Source: Azospirillum sp. TSO22-1
GTDB taxonomy: Bacteria; Pseudomonadota; Alphaproteobacteria; Azospirillales; Azospirillaceae
NCBI RefSeq assembly: GCF_003116015.1
Contig: NZ_LGQZ01000027.1
Coordinates: forward strand, 158,484 to 222,483
Direction of reading: 5' to 3'
Length of the DNA stretch: 64,000 nt
Shown: piece by piece, positions 43,878 to 52,596 of the stretch
Position numbering within the stretch: the stretch's first letter is position 1
Layout: each line of letters opens with the position of its first letter
Made by a program: the position numbers and the translations under genes
Notes under the pieces: model-generated
Database searches by the model: none
Told to the model about the DNA's origin: nothing
What the model saw: only the letters and a program-made list of their open reading frames with translations

Positions 43878-44210
43878 ATGCCGAAGATGACCTTCATCGA
43901 GCCCGATGGCACCCGCAAGGAGGTGGACGCGCCGCTCGGCCTGTCCGTGCTGGAGGTCGCGCACAAGCACGGCCTGGACCTGGAGGGCGCGTGCGAGGGT
44001 TCCTTGGCCTGCTCGACCTGCCACGTCGTCGTCGAGCCAGAGTGGTTCGACGTGCTGAACGAGGCGAGCGAGGACGAGGAGGACATGCTGGACCTCGCCT
44101 TCGGCCTGACCAAGACCTCGCGCCTGGGTTGCCAGATCATCATCACCGAGGAGCTGGACGGCTTGGCCGTGCGCCTGCCGGGCGGCACGCGCAACGCGAT
44201 GAAGGCCTGA
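43878..44210 (+). CDS. fdx: [2Fe-2S] ferredoxin (adrenodoxin/Isc type)
   Basis: 110 residues. Cluster cysteines lie in [15 protein letters not shown] (C-x5-C-x2-C) and LGCQIII, as in Isc ferredoxin and adrenodoxin. It supplies electrons for Fe-S cluster assembly. It follows hscB by 29 bases; in the classic isc operon hscA would stand between them. An AGGAG site precedes the ATG. Confidence 0.93.
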   Translation: MPKMTFIEPDGTRKEVDAPLGLSVLEVAHKHGLDLEGACEGSLACSTCHVVVEPEWFDVLNEASEDEEDMLDLAFGLTKTSRLGCQIIITEELDGLAVRLPGGTRNAMKA

Positions 44211-44266
44211 CGGCCGACACCGGCGGCGCGGTTGTCTGAAGGCGCCGCCGGCCCATATAGGGCGCC

Positions 44267-45400
44267 ATGAATTCTCCTCTGAACTCGCTTGGTTTCTCCA
44301 AGCCCGCCAAGGACACCCGCGTCGTCGTCGCGATGTCCGGCGGGGTCGATTCGTCGGTGACCGCCGCGCTGCTGCGCGAGGAAGGCTACGACGTGGTCGG
44401 CGTCACGCTGCAGCTCTACGACCACGGCCTGGCGGTGCAGAAGCCGGGTGCCTGCTGCGCCGGGCAGGACATCTACGACGCCCGCCAGGTCGCCGACCGC
44501 ATCGGCATCCCGCACTACGTGCTCGACTACGAGAGCCGGTTCGGCCAGGACGTGATCGATGACTTCGCCGACACCTACCTGCGCGGCGAGACGCCGATTC
44601 CCTGCGTGCGCTGCAACCAGCGCGTCAAGTTTCGCGACCTGCTGAACACCGCCCGCGACCTCGGCGCCGAGGCGCTGGCGACCGGCCACTACGTGCGCCG
44701 CCTGGGTGGAGAGCGGGGGGCGGAACTGCACCGTGCCGTCGATCCGGCGCGCGACCAGAGCTATTTCCTGTTCGCCACCACACAGGAGCAGCTGGACTTC
44801 CTGCGCTTCCCGCTGGGCGGCCTGACCAAGCCGGAGACCCGCGCGTTGGCGGAGCGCTATGGCCTGGAGGTGGCGGCCAAGCCGGACAGCCAGGACATCT
44901 GTTTCGTCCCCGACGGCTCCTACGCCGACGTGGTGGCGAAGCTGCGCCCCGGCGCCATCGAGCCGGGGGAGATCGTGCACGTCGATGGCCGCGTGCTCGG
45001 CCGGCACGAGGGCATCGTCCACTATACGGTCGGTCAGCGTAAGGGCCTGGGAATCGGCGGCATCAAGGGCGAGGGCGAGCCGCTGTTCGTCATCGGCCTC
45101 GACGCGCCGGCCCGCCGCGTCGTGGTCGGCCCGCGCCGCCAGTTGGCGCGCGCGCGGGTGCTGGTGCGCGAGGTGAACTGGCTCGGCCCTGCTTTGGACG
45201 CTGGCGAGGAACTGGCGGTGGAGGTCAAGCTGCGTTCCGCCCAGCCGCCGGCCGCGGCGACGCTGCGGCTGACCGATGGCGACGGTGCGGTGGTGACGCT
45301 GGCCGAGCCGCAGTACGGCGTGGCGCCGGGGCAGGCTTGCGTGGTCTACCGAGGTGACCGAGTGCTCGGCGGCGGTTGGATCGCGGGTGCCGAAGCCTGA
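44267..45400 (+). CDS. mnmA: tRNA-specific 2-thiouridylase MnmA
   Basis: 377 residues. ATP-pyrophosphatase motif [17 protein letters not shown] (SGGxDS) near residue 25, catalytic Cys in [13 protein letters not shown] and second Cys in [15 protein letters not shown], with [13 protein letters not shown] and a C-terminal beta-barrel. It introduces the 2-thio group at U34 of Glu, Gln and Lys tRNAs, using sulfur relayed from a cysteine desulfurase such as the one at 41982. Last gene of the cluster, 56 bases after fdx. Confidence 0.94.
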   Translation: MNSPLNSLGFSKPAKDTRVVVAMSGGVDSSVTAALLREEGYDVVGVTLQLYDHGLAVQKPGACCAGQDIYDARQVADRIGIPHYVLDYESRFGQDVIDDFADTYLRGETPIPCVRCNQRVKFRDLLNTARDLGAEALATGHYVRRLGGERGAELHRAVDPARDQSYFLFATTQEQLDFLRFPLGGLTKPETRALAERYGLEVAAKPDSQDICFVPDGSYADVVAKLRPGAIEPGEIVHVDGRVLGRHEGIVHYTVGQRKGLGIGGIKGEGEPLFVIGLDAPARRVVVGPRRQLARARVLVREVNWLGPALDAGEELAVEVKLRSAQPPAAATLRLTDGDGAVVTLAEPQYGVAPGQACVVYRGDRVLGGGWIAGAEA

Positions 45401-45412
45401 CGCAACAGGGTG

Positions 45413-45441
45413 TTGACACCTCTGATCCGATCGCCTATGTA
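45413..45441 (+). promoter_or_regulatory. Sigma-70 promoter of tRNA-Met
   Basis: TTGACA (45413-45418), 17 bases, TATGTA (45436-45441), 32 bases before the mature tRNA 5' end. Confidence 0.8.
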
Positions 45442-45473
45442 AGCGGCCCCGGCCGGAAACGACCGGGTCCGAC

Positions 45474-45548
45474 GGCAGCGTAGCTCAGTGGTAGAGCAGG
45501 GGAATCATAATCCCTTGGTCGGGGGTTCAAATCCCTCCGCTGCTACCA
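45474..45548 (+). tRNA. tRNA-Met (anticodon CAU)
   Basis: 75-base cloverleaf including the encoded CCA. Acceptor GGCAGCG pairs with CGCTGCT, D arm GCTC/GAGC, anticodon stem GGGGA/TCCCT with loop ATCATAA (anticodon CAT at 45506-45508), T arm GGGGG-TTCAAAT-CCCTC. The anticodon loop and stem favour elongator Met over initiator Met (no three-GC stem) or Ile-CAU, which cannot be excluded fully. An integrase lies 13 bases downstream, so the 3' half is also an attachment site. Confidence 0.93.
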
Positions 45549-45561
45549 ATCGGAAACCCCG

Positions 45562-46735
45562 CTAGGTCAATGGCTTGGCGGGGTTTTTCTTTGGTCTCGC
45601 TCCGTTCTCGGTGGCGCCGTTAGACATCGAGTTAGACACCGCCTGTTCCGAACCTGTTCCATCGCCGCGCCTATTGCGTGCATCCTCCAGCTTCGTGATG
45701 GCGGCTGTAGCCCGGCGGCGGCGGTCGGCGTCCTTGGCGTAGTGCTCCGACATGGCGGCCGTCCTGTGCCCAAGGACAGCCTGGATGTCGCGGGTGTCGC
45801 ACCCCGCGTCGGCCAGCATGGTCGCGGCGGTGTGGCGCAGCCCGTGGAAGGTCAGGCCCGGCCGCACCCACTCCTTCTTCTCCAACTCACGGACCAGCTT
45901 GAAGAACCGGGCGCGGAAGCCGTCCTCTGTGAACGACGCGCCGCGCTCCCCGACGACGATGGTCATTGGCACCGGGCGGCCCTTCTGCGCCAGCTTCTCC
46001 GCCATGTCGGGCAGGCGCGCCCGCGCTTCGTCCAGTATGGTCCGCAGCTCAGAGTGCGCCGGCACCCAGATCGGGTCCCCCGTCTTCGCCTGCCGCGACT
46101 CGATGATCCCCCCCCTTGTAGGCCGACCATGGAAGCTGGATCACATCGCCCTGGCGCAGGCCGGCGAACGCGGCGATGGCGATGGCGACGCGCAACTCGT
46201 CCGGCGCGGCCAGCATGACAACCTCCAGCTCGATGGCCTTCCACGCCCGGTTGGCCTCCGCCATCTTCCGTGGGCGCTCGATCTTTGGGACCTTCTCCGC
46301 CGGGTTCGTGGTGGTGATCCCCCGAGGCATGCCCCAGTTGAACAGGATCGACAGGACGGCGAGCACGTAGTTGGTGAATCGGCGCTTGTGCTTCTTGAAC
46401 GCCAAGTCCCTCACCTTCAGGACGAAGGGAGGCGTGAACTCAGCAATTGGCCGCCCGGCCATCGGCTGGAGATAGTCGAGCACGCCCAGATAGTCGGCCT
46501 TGGTGGCGTCCGATAGCTTGCCGAACTCAGGGCTTCCACGGTAATCACCGATCAGGCTGCCAAGGGTTCCCGGCCGCTCGGCTTGCTGAGCCGCCTTCTC
46601 TTCGAGCCGTCGCACCTCATCAACGAATGCCGCTGTCCCCGGCTCCGACATGATGCGGGTCTTCGTCGGGCGGTGGTAGTAGTAGGTGCGCCCCTTGGAC
46701 ACGTAGCTCTTGACGTTCTTCAACCGAACCAGCAT
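45562..46735 (-). pseudogene. Tyrosine integrase split by a frameshift in a G8 tract
   Basis: The N-terminal frame (46735 to about 46116) has the core-binding domain (YLGVLDYLQPMAGRPIAEFT) and the first catalytic Arg in AFAGLRQGDVIQLPW. The C-terminal frame (about 46107 to 45562) has the Lys strand (SRQAKTGDPIWVP), HGLRHT, LGH and the nucleophile in AMSEHYAK. They join exactly if the run of eight Gs (46108-46115, C8 on the plus strand) had seven: the product would then read YKGGIIESRQAKTG. So either the gene is inactivated or phase variable, or the run carries a sequencing error. Its 3' end is 13 bases from the tRNA. Confidence 0.9.
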
Positions 46736-46738
46736 GCG

Positions 46739-46978
46739 TCACCCAAGCTTCGCCAGCCAATATTCGTCCGAATCGTTCGCGGGCGCGCCGACCTTCGCCA
46801 GCCCATCGGCCCAGCGGTCCAGGTCATTGCGATCGTAAAGCACGCGCGCTCCGACGCGCCGCACGACGATCGGCAGGTTCCCCAGCGTGCCGACCGACAG
46901 GCTGATGTAGGCGGCGGCCATGTCCTTCGACATCAGACGGGGCCAGTCGGGCAGGTCTGCAGGCTTCGGTCGTGCCAT
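46739..46978 (-). CDS. AlpA/excisionase-like small DNA-binding protein
   Basis: 79 residues. A helix-turn-helix of the MerR/AlpA kind is seen: MSKDMAAAYISLSVGTLGNL then VVRRVGARVLYDRNDLDRWA, ending in a short tail. Proteins of this sort sit beside integrases and act as excisionase or regulator. The stop lies three bases before the integrase start region and the ATG at 46978 follows GGGAGCGGGGGTG. It abuts the gene at 46981. Confidence 0.72.
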   Translation of the reverse strand: MARPKPADLPDWPRLMSKDMAAAYISLSVGTLGNLPIVVRRVGARVLYDRNDLDRWADGLAKVGAPANDSDEYWLAKLG

Positions 46979-46980
46979 CG

Positions 46981-47709
46981 CTACACCCCCGCTCCCGTTG
47001 TTCCTGTGGGATAAGTGGTCATGCGGCCTCCGTGGCTTGCCAGTTCGAACAGCGGCAGTTCGACGGGCGTCGTCTTCTGCTGCCGGGCTGCTGGACCAGC
47101 GGTGCGCGCCATGGCCAGCAGCACGTCGCGGAACGCGGCCGGCGTGGCGTTGCGGATCCTGGTCTTGTCCTTCCCGCCGACCATCGCCACCATGCCGATC
47201 CGACGAGCCTTGGCGTAGCCGTGCAACTCGACGGCGCGGGGGTGCAGGCGCTGTTCGCCGCGGGTCCAGTCCAGGTCTGGCAGATCGACGCCGCAGGCGT
47301 AGAGCCACGTCGGCTTGCGGGCGATGTGCCCGTAGTGCCCTTGCTCCACATAGCAGGTCCAGCCGCCGAAGGCATCCGCCGGCACCCATCCCGCGCCAAT
47401 GGCCGGCTCGCGCAGACCGAAGTACGACCAGGCGCGCGACTGCGCCGGATGCTCCAGAACGCCCCCCCAATTTCGGACGGCGGTCAGGGCCGCGGCGAAG
47501 CATCCACCATCAGCGCCAAGCCGGAACTGGTGAGGCTTGCGCGTGGAACCATGCCAGAACCGGCCCCACCGCTGGCAGGGCGGATGCGCCACCACCGGGT
47601 GCGGGCCGTCATACAGGCGCGCGTCGCGGGCCTCGTCCCACGGATCGACACCGGGCAGGCCGTAATAGGCGCCATTGGTCTCGACGAAGAGGGCTGAAAC
47701 CAGCTGCAT
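46981..47709 (-). CDS. Phage-type hypothetical protein with PPCQ motif
   Basis: 242 residues. The N-terminal half carries AYYGLPGVDPWDEARDARLY and VVAHPPCQRWGRFWHGST, a block I associate with uncharacterised phage and prophage proteins. PPCQ looks like motif IV of cytosine methyltransferases, but no SAM-binding motif is visible, so methyltransferase activity cannot be claimed. The ATG at 47709 overlaps the stop of the upstream gene (TGATG), which points to a small operon. Confidence 0.6.
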   Translation of the reverse strand: MQLVSALFVETNGAYYGLPGVDPWDEARDARLYDGPHPVVAHPPCQRWGRFWHGSTRKPHQFRLGADGGCFAAALTAVRNWGGVLEHPAQSRAWSYFGLREPAIGAGWVPADAFGGWTCYVEQGHYGHIARKPTWLYACGVDLPDLDWTRGEQRLHPRAVELHGYAKARRIGMVAMVGGKDKTRIRNATPAAFRDVLLAMARTAGPAARQQKTTPVELPLFELASHGGRMTTYPTGTTGAGV

Positions 47710-48002
47710 CACCGCTCCCCCGAGTGGGCCGAGAGCATGGCGCGGTAGATGTCGGACGGCTGGGCGAGCGGTTGCCGCTTCATGGCCGCGCCGGCTTCGA
47801 TCATCTCGTCCGACGGGAAGGCCGGCACCACCATCCCGGCATCTGCCAGGGCGGCGAGGTGCGCGGTGATGGCGCGTTCGGCTGCGGCATAGTCCCTGTC
47901 GTAATCGGCCTTGTACAGGTTGAGGCGGGGCAGCAGGAACGTCTCGGGCTCCAGCGCCCTCGCCACGGCCTCCACGGCGGGGGAGGGGGCACGCTGCGGC
48001 AT
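47709..48002 (-). CDS. Hypothetical phage-type protein
   Basis: 97 residues, polar, with a helix-rich sequence (DRDYAAAERAITAHLAALAD, DEMIEAGAAMKR). No recognised domain; the pattern pSDEMIEAGAxA resembles short proteins of phage replication or cargo regions. Overlaps the next gene by TGATG. Confidence 0.55.
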   Translation of the reverse strand: MPQRAPSPAVEAVARALEPETFLLPRLNLYKADYDRDYAAAERAITAHLAALADAGMVVPAFPSDEMIEAGAAMKRQPLAQPSDIYRAMLSAHSGER

Positions 48003-48074
48003 GGGTCTCCGGTGTCGGAAGAGGGGGTGGGGGGCATCGTCAATCGCTCGGTTGGTGGCTGGCGGAGCGCGGCG

Positions 48075-48611
48075 CTACTGCGCCGCTTCCGTCCGAACCT
48101 CGTCCTGTTGGGGCTGAAAGGCTTCCTGCTGCGGCGCAGCGGGCATCGGCTGCCAAGCGAAGGGCGGGCCGTCATTACCGTCTTCGATGCACGAGGCTCC
48201 CCAATCCTTTTCGGAAGTCGTGCCCCACCACCACGTGCCGCCGTAGGCGTCCGGGTCGTAGTACGCCTCGCCGACGATGGGCGCGCCGCGCGTCTTGCTC
48301 GGCACGGCGACGATGACTGGGGTGTCCTTCCTCGCCACCTCCCTCCCCGCGTCCATGTCGTAATTCCGGGCATCCCCGCGGCGGGTGAATAGCGCTTCGT
48401 TGACGGCGCGCGTCACCGCCGCGTGGGGGATTGCGCCCAGGGCCACGTCGGCGCGATCCCGGTATCGCTCGCGCACGTCAGGCGGCGTGATGCGCACATA
48501 GCCGCCGTTGCCGTGGCAGCCATCGTCATCCTCGTGCGTCGGCCACGTCCAGTCTTCGCCTTCGTGGTCGTGAAGGGCCTTGGCGACGGCTTCACGGAGA
48601 TCGAGCGCCTC
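48075..48611 (-). pseudogene. Phage-type hypothetical, 5' end truncated at the element border
   Basis: The frame 48497-48075 encodes about 140 residues (EALFTRRGDARNYDMDAGRE, DPDAYGGTWWWGTTS). The same frame continues upstream without a stop to about 48611 as a coherent, acidic/His-rich sequence (EAVAKALHDHEGEDWTWPTH), but no ATG or ribosome site is found there; beyond 48611 the sequence is an unrelated amidohydrolase fragment on the other strand. The original start therefore seems to have been lost. A GTG at 48497 could give a shorter product, but has no ribosome site. Confidence 0.55.
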
Positions 48612-48615
48612 TGTG

Positions 48616-48811
48616 GAAGCGCGGCGCGGCCTATCTGGAGGAGCCGGACGGCGGCGACGGCGTCGTGCCGCACGCGCACCTGCTGCGCCTGGGCATTCCC
48701 ACGGCGATCGCCACCGACAACATCCCCTACGATCCCTTCTTCACGCGTGGACCACCTGCGTCCGGCAGGAGCGGGCCTCCGGCCGGGTCATCGGCCCGGA
48801 CCAGCGGCTGG
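48616..48811 (+). pseudogene. Amidohydrolase fragment, frameshifted
   Basis: Reads AAYLEEPDGG then HAHLLRLGIPTAIATDNIPYDPFFT in one frame, and WTTCVRQERASGRVIGPDQR in the next, as expected for the C-terminal half of an amidohydrolase (TDN metal-site region, then R-A-x-G-x-V-I-G-P-x-Q-R-L). A single-base deletion near 48739 explains the frame change. Only about 65 codons are left; both ends are cut. Confidence 0.65.
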
Positions 48812-49117
48812 ACGACTACGAGGTGCGCAGTTGGCGTGGTTGGTACCGGTACGTCACGCTGTCCATGCTGGCGCTGGCCTTCCTGGCGGCCATGCGCCTG
48901 CGGCTCAACGCGGCAAGGGGGCGCCAGCCGCAGGCCATTCGAACCGATTGCCTGCAGCATGCCGGAGATCCGCCACCTCATCAGCGCGCTTCAGCGGCAG
49001 AGCCCACCCGGCATCGCCATGATCCTCGGTTGGTCCGTATGGCGGCGAACACACCACGCTGTCGCCCGCGCGTACCACTGGGGCCGGCAGCTCATGACCG
49101 ACCAACCTCAACTGTAG
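48810..49117 (+). mobile_element. IS701-like transposase C-terminal remnant
   Basis: Begins DDYEVRSWRGWYRYVTLSML, followed after a frameshift near 48945 by MPEIRHLISALQRQSPPGIA and WRRTHHAVARAYHWGR. Both blocks match the C-terminal end of IS701-family transposases. The rest of the element, including terminal repeats, is missing. Confidence 0.7.
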
Positions 49118-49176
49118 GATCAGGCTCTGTCCGGCGAGCGGGTTTCCACTGGCGGAGTGTTTCACGCCGGGGCGGC

Positions 49177-49740
49177 TCATGCGCTGGTGGCGAGGGCCGC
49201 GGCGTCGGTCAGCGCGTCGTCCTCGATCTCAATGCCGAGCGATTCGTTGAAGCGGTTGAAGAAGGCGCACAGGGCCGCGCGCAGCGTCAATTCGACCACC
49301 TGCTCCTCGGTAAAGTGCTCGCGCAGGCGGGCGAACAGCGCGTCCGTTACCCGCGCCGGGTCGCGCGTGACCTGCAGCGCGTAGTCGCGCACCAGCCGGT
49401 CCACGGGGCTGAGGCCGGGCACGTCGGGCTCCAGGATGCGTTCCACCGTCTCCGGCGGCAGCCCCTGTTCCGCCAGCCGCGGCGCGTGGTGGGCGACGCA
49501 GTAGGCGCACGCCGCCGCCTTGGAGGCGGTCAGCAGCACGATCTCCAGGTGGCGCTTGGAGATCACCGCGTCGGCGGCGGAGTCCAGCAGCAGGCCGAAG
49601 ATGTGCCGCAGCGCCGGCGGGCGGTGGGCGAACACCCGCAGCATATTGCCGAACGGGCCGTACTCGCGCTGGATGCGCTCGTAGACGGCGCGGGTCTCGC
49701 CGGCGACGTCGTCAATCTCGATGTTTCGCACGCGGGCCAT
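49177..49740 (-). CDS. AhpD/carboxymuconolactone-decarboxylase-like protein
   Basis: 187 residues, all-helical AhpD-like fold. The redox/active motif CxxCxxxH is seen in ACAYCVAHHAPRLAEQG (about 88-104). Family members act as alkylhydroperoxidase components or related thiol enzymes. The start is 15 bases after the dppF stop, so it is the last gene of the peptide transporter operon. GAGGAACC precedes the ATG. Confidence 0.82.
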   Translation of the reverse strand: MARVRNIEIDDVAGETRAVYERIQREYGPFGNMLRVFAHRPPALRHIFGLLLDSAADAVISKRHLEIVLLTASKAAACAYCVAHHAPRLAEQGLPPETVERILEPDVPGLSPVDRLVRDYALQVTRDPARVTDALFARLREHFTEEQVVELTLRAALCAFFNRFNESLGIEIEDDALTDAAALATSA

Positions 49741-49755
49741 GGGACGGTTCCTCGT

Positions 49756-50727
49756 CTAGGGTGCGCCGCCGGGGGCGAGGTGGCAGGCGACGTGGTGGTC
49801 GGGATCGCCGGCCGGCCGCAGGGCGGGGGCGTCCCGGCGGCAGCGGTCGACGGCGAGCGGGCAGCGGGTGTGGAAGCGGCAGCCGGACGGCGGCGCGTAG
49901 GCGCTCGGCACGTCGCCGGACAGCGGCGCCCGCGCCCGGCCGGGGCGCTCGATGTCGGGCACCGCGTCGAACAGCGCCCGGGTGTAGGGGTGCAGCGGGG
50001 CGCGCCACAGCGCCTCGCGCGGGGCGGTCTCGACGATGCGGCCGAGGTACATGACGCCGACGCGGTCGGCGATGTACTCGACCACCGACAGGTCGTGGCT
50101 GATGAACAGGAAGGCGACGCCGAGGTCGCGCTGCAGGTCGACCAGCAGGTTGAGGATCTGCGCCTGCACCGAGACGTCGAGCGCCGACACCGGCTCGTCG
50201 CACACCACCAGCTTGGGCTCCAGCGCCAGCGCGCGGGCGATGCCGATGCGCTGGCGTTGGCCGCCGGAGAACTCGTGTGGATGGCGCTGCGCCGCGTCGG
50301 CCGGCAGCCCGACCCGCTCCAGCAAGCCGAGCACGCGGTCGCGCCGCTCGGCGCGGGGGCCGATGCCGTGGACGTGCAGCGGCTCGGCCAGCAGCTGCCC
50401 GACGGTCCAGCGCGGGTCGAGCGAGCCGAACGGGTCCTGGAACACCATCTGCACCGCGCGCCGCTTCGGGCACAGGGCGCGGCGGCTCAGGCCGGTCAAC
50501 TCCTCGCCCTCCAGCCGGATGCGGCCGCCGGCCGGCTCGATCAGGCGCAGGATGGCACGGCCGAGCGTGGACTTGCCGCAGCCGGACTCGCCGACGAGGC
50601 TGAGCGTCTCGCCGCGCCGGACGGTCAGCGACACGCCGTCCACCGCGTGCACGACGCCGTGCGGCGTGTCGTAGCGCACGACGAGATCCTCGATCGCGAG
50701 CAGCGGCGCGTCAGGCGTGGCGGGCAT
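49756..50727 (-). CDS. dppF: Oligopeptide ABC transporter ATP-binding protein (DppF-like)
   Basis: 323 residues. Walker [16 protein letters not shown]-loop [13 protein letters not shown], signature [15 protein letters not shown], Walker [22 protein letters not shown]-loop [13 protein letters not shown]. The C-terminal oligo_HPY domain ([13 protein letters not shown] and the [14 protein letters not shown] cysteines, a 4Fe-4S-like cysteine set in DppF/OppF) is present. The ATG at 50727 lies 17 bases inside the end of dppD. Energises import of short peptides together with DppD. Confidence 0.93.
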   Translation of the reverse strand: MPATPDAPLLAIEDLVVRYDTPHGVVHAVDGVSLTVRRGETLSLVGESGCGKSTLGRAILRLIEPAGGRIRLEGEELTGLSRRALCPKRRAVQMVFQDPFGSLDPRWTVGQLLAEPLHVHGIGPRAERRDRVLGLLERVGLPADAAQRHPHEFSGGQRQRIGIARALALEPKLVVCDEPVSALDVSVQAQILNLLVDLQRDLGVAFLFISHDLSVVEYIADRVGVMYLGRIVETAPREALWRAPLHPYTRALFDAVPDIERPGRARAPLSGDVPSAYAPPSGCRFHTRCPLAVDRCRRDAPALRPAGDPDHHVACHLAPGGAP

Positions 50728-51724
50728 GGGGAACGGCAGGGGCGGCATCGGACTCTCCGGCACGGATGCAGGCGACGGCGCCGCCGTCGAGCAGGGCGAG
50801 GGGCGGTTCGGCGGCGGTGCAGGCGGCGGTGGCCAGGGCACAGCGTGGGGCGAAGGCGCAGCCGGCGGGCATGCCGGCGAGCGACGGCACGCTGCCGGGG
50901 ATCTCGGCAAGGCGCTGGCGCCCGCCGCCAGGGCGCAGGCGCGGGCGGGCGGCGATCAGGCCGCGCGTGTAGGGGTGCAGCGGCGCGGCAAACAGCGACG
51001 CGGCGGCTTGCTCCTCCACCTTGCGGCCGGCGTACATCACCAGCACGCGGTCGGCGTGGCCGGCGACGACACCAAGATCATGGGTGATCAGCACCACCGC
51101 CATGCCGGCCTGCTTCAATTCGTCGATCAGGTCGAGGATCTGCGCCTGGATCGTCACGTCGAGCGCGGTGGTCGGCTCGTCGGCGACCAGCACGGCGGGC
51201 GAACAGGCGAGCGCCATGGCGATCATCACCCGCTGCCGCATGCCGCCGGACAGGCGGTGCGGGTGCTCGCCGAAGCGGCGCACCGGGTCGGGGATGTGCA
51301 CCCGCTCCAAGAGCGCCAGCGCGCGGTCGCGCGCCGCGGCGCGGCGCACCGGCTCGTGGTCGAGGATGGTCTCGACGATCTGCTCGCCCACCGTCAGGAC
51401 GGGATTGAGCGCGGTCATCGGCTCTTGGAAGATCATGGAGATCCGGCCGCCGCGCAGGCGGCGCAGCTCCTCGGCGGGGAGCCCCAGCAGGTTGCGGCCC
51501 TCCAGGCGGATGCCGCGCCCTTCGGCGCGGCCTGGCCGCGGCACGAGGCCGAGCAGCGACAGCGCGGTCAGCGACTTGCCGCAGCCGGACTCGCCGACGA
51601 TGGCCAGCGTCTCGCCGCGGCCGACCTGGAAGGACAGGTTGCGCACCGCCGGAAGCGCGCGGGCACCCTGGCGGAAGACGATGGACAGGTCGTCCACCGC
51701 GAGGACGGAATCACGATGGGTCAT
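50711..51724 (-). CDS. dppD: Oligopeptide ABC transporter ATP-binding protein (DppD-like)
   Basis: 337 residues. Walker [18 protein letters not shown]-loop [13 protein letters not shown], signature [15 protein letters not shown], Walker [21 protein letters not shown] and H-loop [13 protein letters not shown]. The C-terminal oligo_HPY block [14 protein letters not shown] and the [14 protein letters not shown] cysteines are typical. It overlaps dppC by ATGA upstream and dppF downstream by 17 bases. Confidence 0.93.
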   Translation of the reverse strand: MTHRDSVLAVDDLSIVFRQGARALPAVRNLSFQVGRGETLAIVGESGCGKSLTALSLLGLVPRPGRAEGRGIRLEGRNLLGLPAEELRRLRGGRISMIFQEPMTALNPVLTVGEQIVETILDHEPVRRAAARDRALALLERVHIPDPVRRFGEHPHRLSGGMRQRVMIAMALACSPAVLVADEPTTALDVTIQAQILDLIDELKQAGMAVVLITHDLGVVAGHADRVLVMYAGRKVEEQAAASLFAAPLHPYTRGLIAARPRLRPGGGRQRLAEIPGSVPSLAGMPAGCAFAPRCALATAACTAAEPPLALLDGGAVACIRAGESDAAPAVPHARHA

Positions 51725-52596
51725 CGCCGGTTCTGCCTCGGGTCGAGTGCGTCGTTCAGCCCGTCGCCGAGCAGGTTGAGCGCCAGCACGGCGGCGACGA
51801 TGGCGAGGCCGGGCACGGTGGCGACGTACCAGTCGGTGCGCAGCACCTCGCGCCCGGAGCCCACCATGCTGCCCCAGCTGACGATGTTGGGATCGCCGAG
51901 GCCGAGGAAGGCGAGGCTGGATTCGGTCAGGATCGCCGAGGCCACCATGATCGACGCCGACACCACGATGGGCGCCAGCACGTTGGGCAGCACGTGGGCG
52001 AGGATGATCCGCGCGTCCGACAGGCCGATGGCGATGCTGGCCTGCACCATCTCGCCGTCGCGCAGCCTCAGCACCTCGGCGCGCACCAGTCGCGCCAGGC
52101 TGGGCCAGGAGGTCAGGCCGATGGCCAGCACCACGGTGACGACGTTCGGCTGCAGCACCGCGACGATGACGATGGCGAACAGGAAGGGCGGGATGGTCTG
52201 GAACAGCTCGGTCACGTGCATCAGCGCGTGGTCGGTGCGCCCGCCGAAGAAGCCGGCAACCGCGCCGACGCCCACGCCGATCAGCAGCGACACCAGCGTC
52301 GCCACCGCGCCGATCAGCAGCGACATCCGTGCGCCGTGGAAGATGCCGGCGGCGATGTCGCGCCCCAGCATGTCGGTGCCCAGCGGGAAGTCGGGATCGG
52401 CGCCCGGCCACAGGAAGGGGGTGCCCACCATGTCCAGCGGGTCGGCGGGGTAGAGGACGTCGGCCCCCGCCGCCATGCCGACGATGGCGCCCAGCAGCGC
52501 CAGCCCGGCGACCGCCGAGGGCCGGCGCAGCAGGCGTCCGGCGAGGCCGCTGCGGCCGGGCAGGGATACCACGCGTATCGGTTCAACAAGGCTCAT
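51721..52596 (-). CDS. dppC: Peptide ABC transporter permease (DppC-like)
   Basis: 291 residues, about six membrane segments. The periplasmic loop [21 protein letters not shown] (FPLGTDxxGRD) is the DppC signature, and the EAA-type loop is [20 protein letters not shown]. The start ATG 52596 overlaps the dppB stop by ATGA. Confidence 0.93.
   Translation of the reverse strand: MSLVEPIRVVSLPGRSGLAGRLLRRPSAVAGLALLGAIVGMAAGADVLYPADPLDMVGTPFLWPGADPDFPLGTDMLGRDIAAGIFHGARMSLLIGAVATLVSLLIGVGVGAVAGFFGGRTDHALMHVTELFQTIPPFLFAIVIVAVLQPNVVTVVLAIGLTSWPSLARLVRAEVLRLRDGEMVQASIAIGLSDARIILAHVLPNVLAPIVVSASIMVASAILTESSLAFLGLGDPNIVSWGSMVGSGREVLRTDWYVATVPGLAIVAAVLALNLLGDGLNDALDPRQNRR

Larger units (their letters stand above)
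45549..48611. mobile_element. Decayed integrative element at tRNA-Met
   Basis: Starts at the 3' end of the tRNA with a tyrosine integrase pointed at it, followed by an AlpA-like protein and small phage-type genes, all on the minus strand, and stops abruptly in a truncated gene near 48611. No second copy of the tRNA 3' end is seen at the far side, so the right attachment site has been lost. Size of what remains is about 3 kb. Confidence 0.75.

Noticed and set aside
50711..52411. Long fused frame running from the permease region into dppD
   Set aside because: Only the part from 51724 down carries ABC ATPase motifs; the upstream portion is a shadow of dppC.
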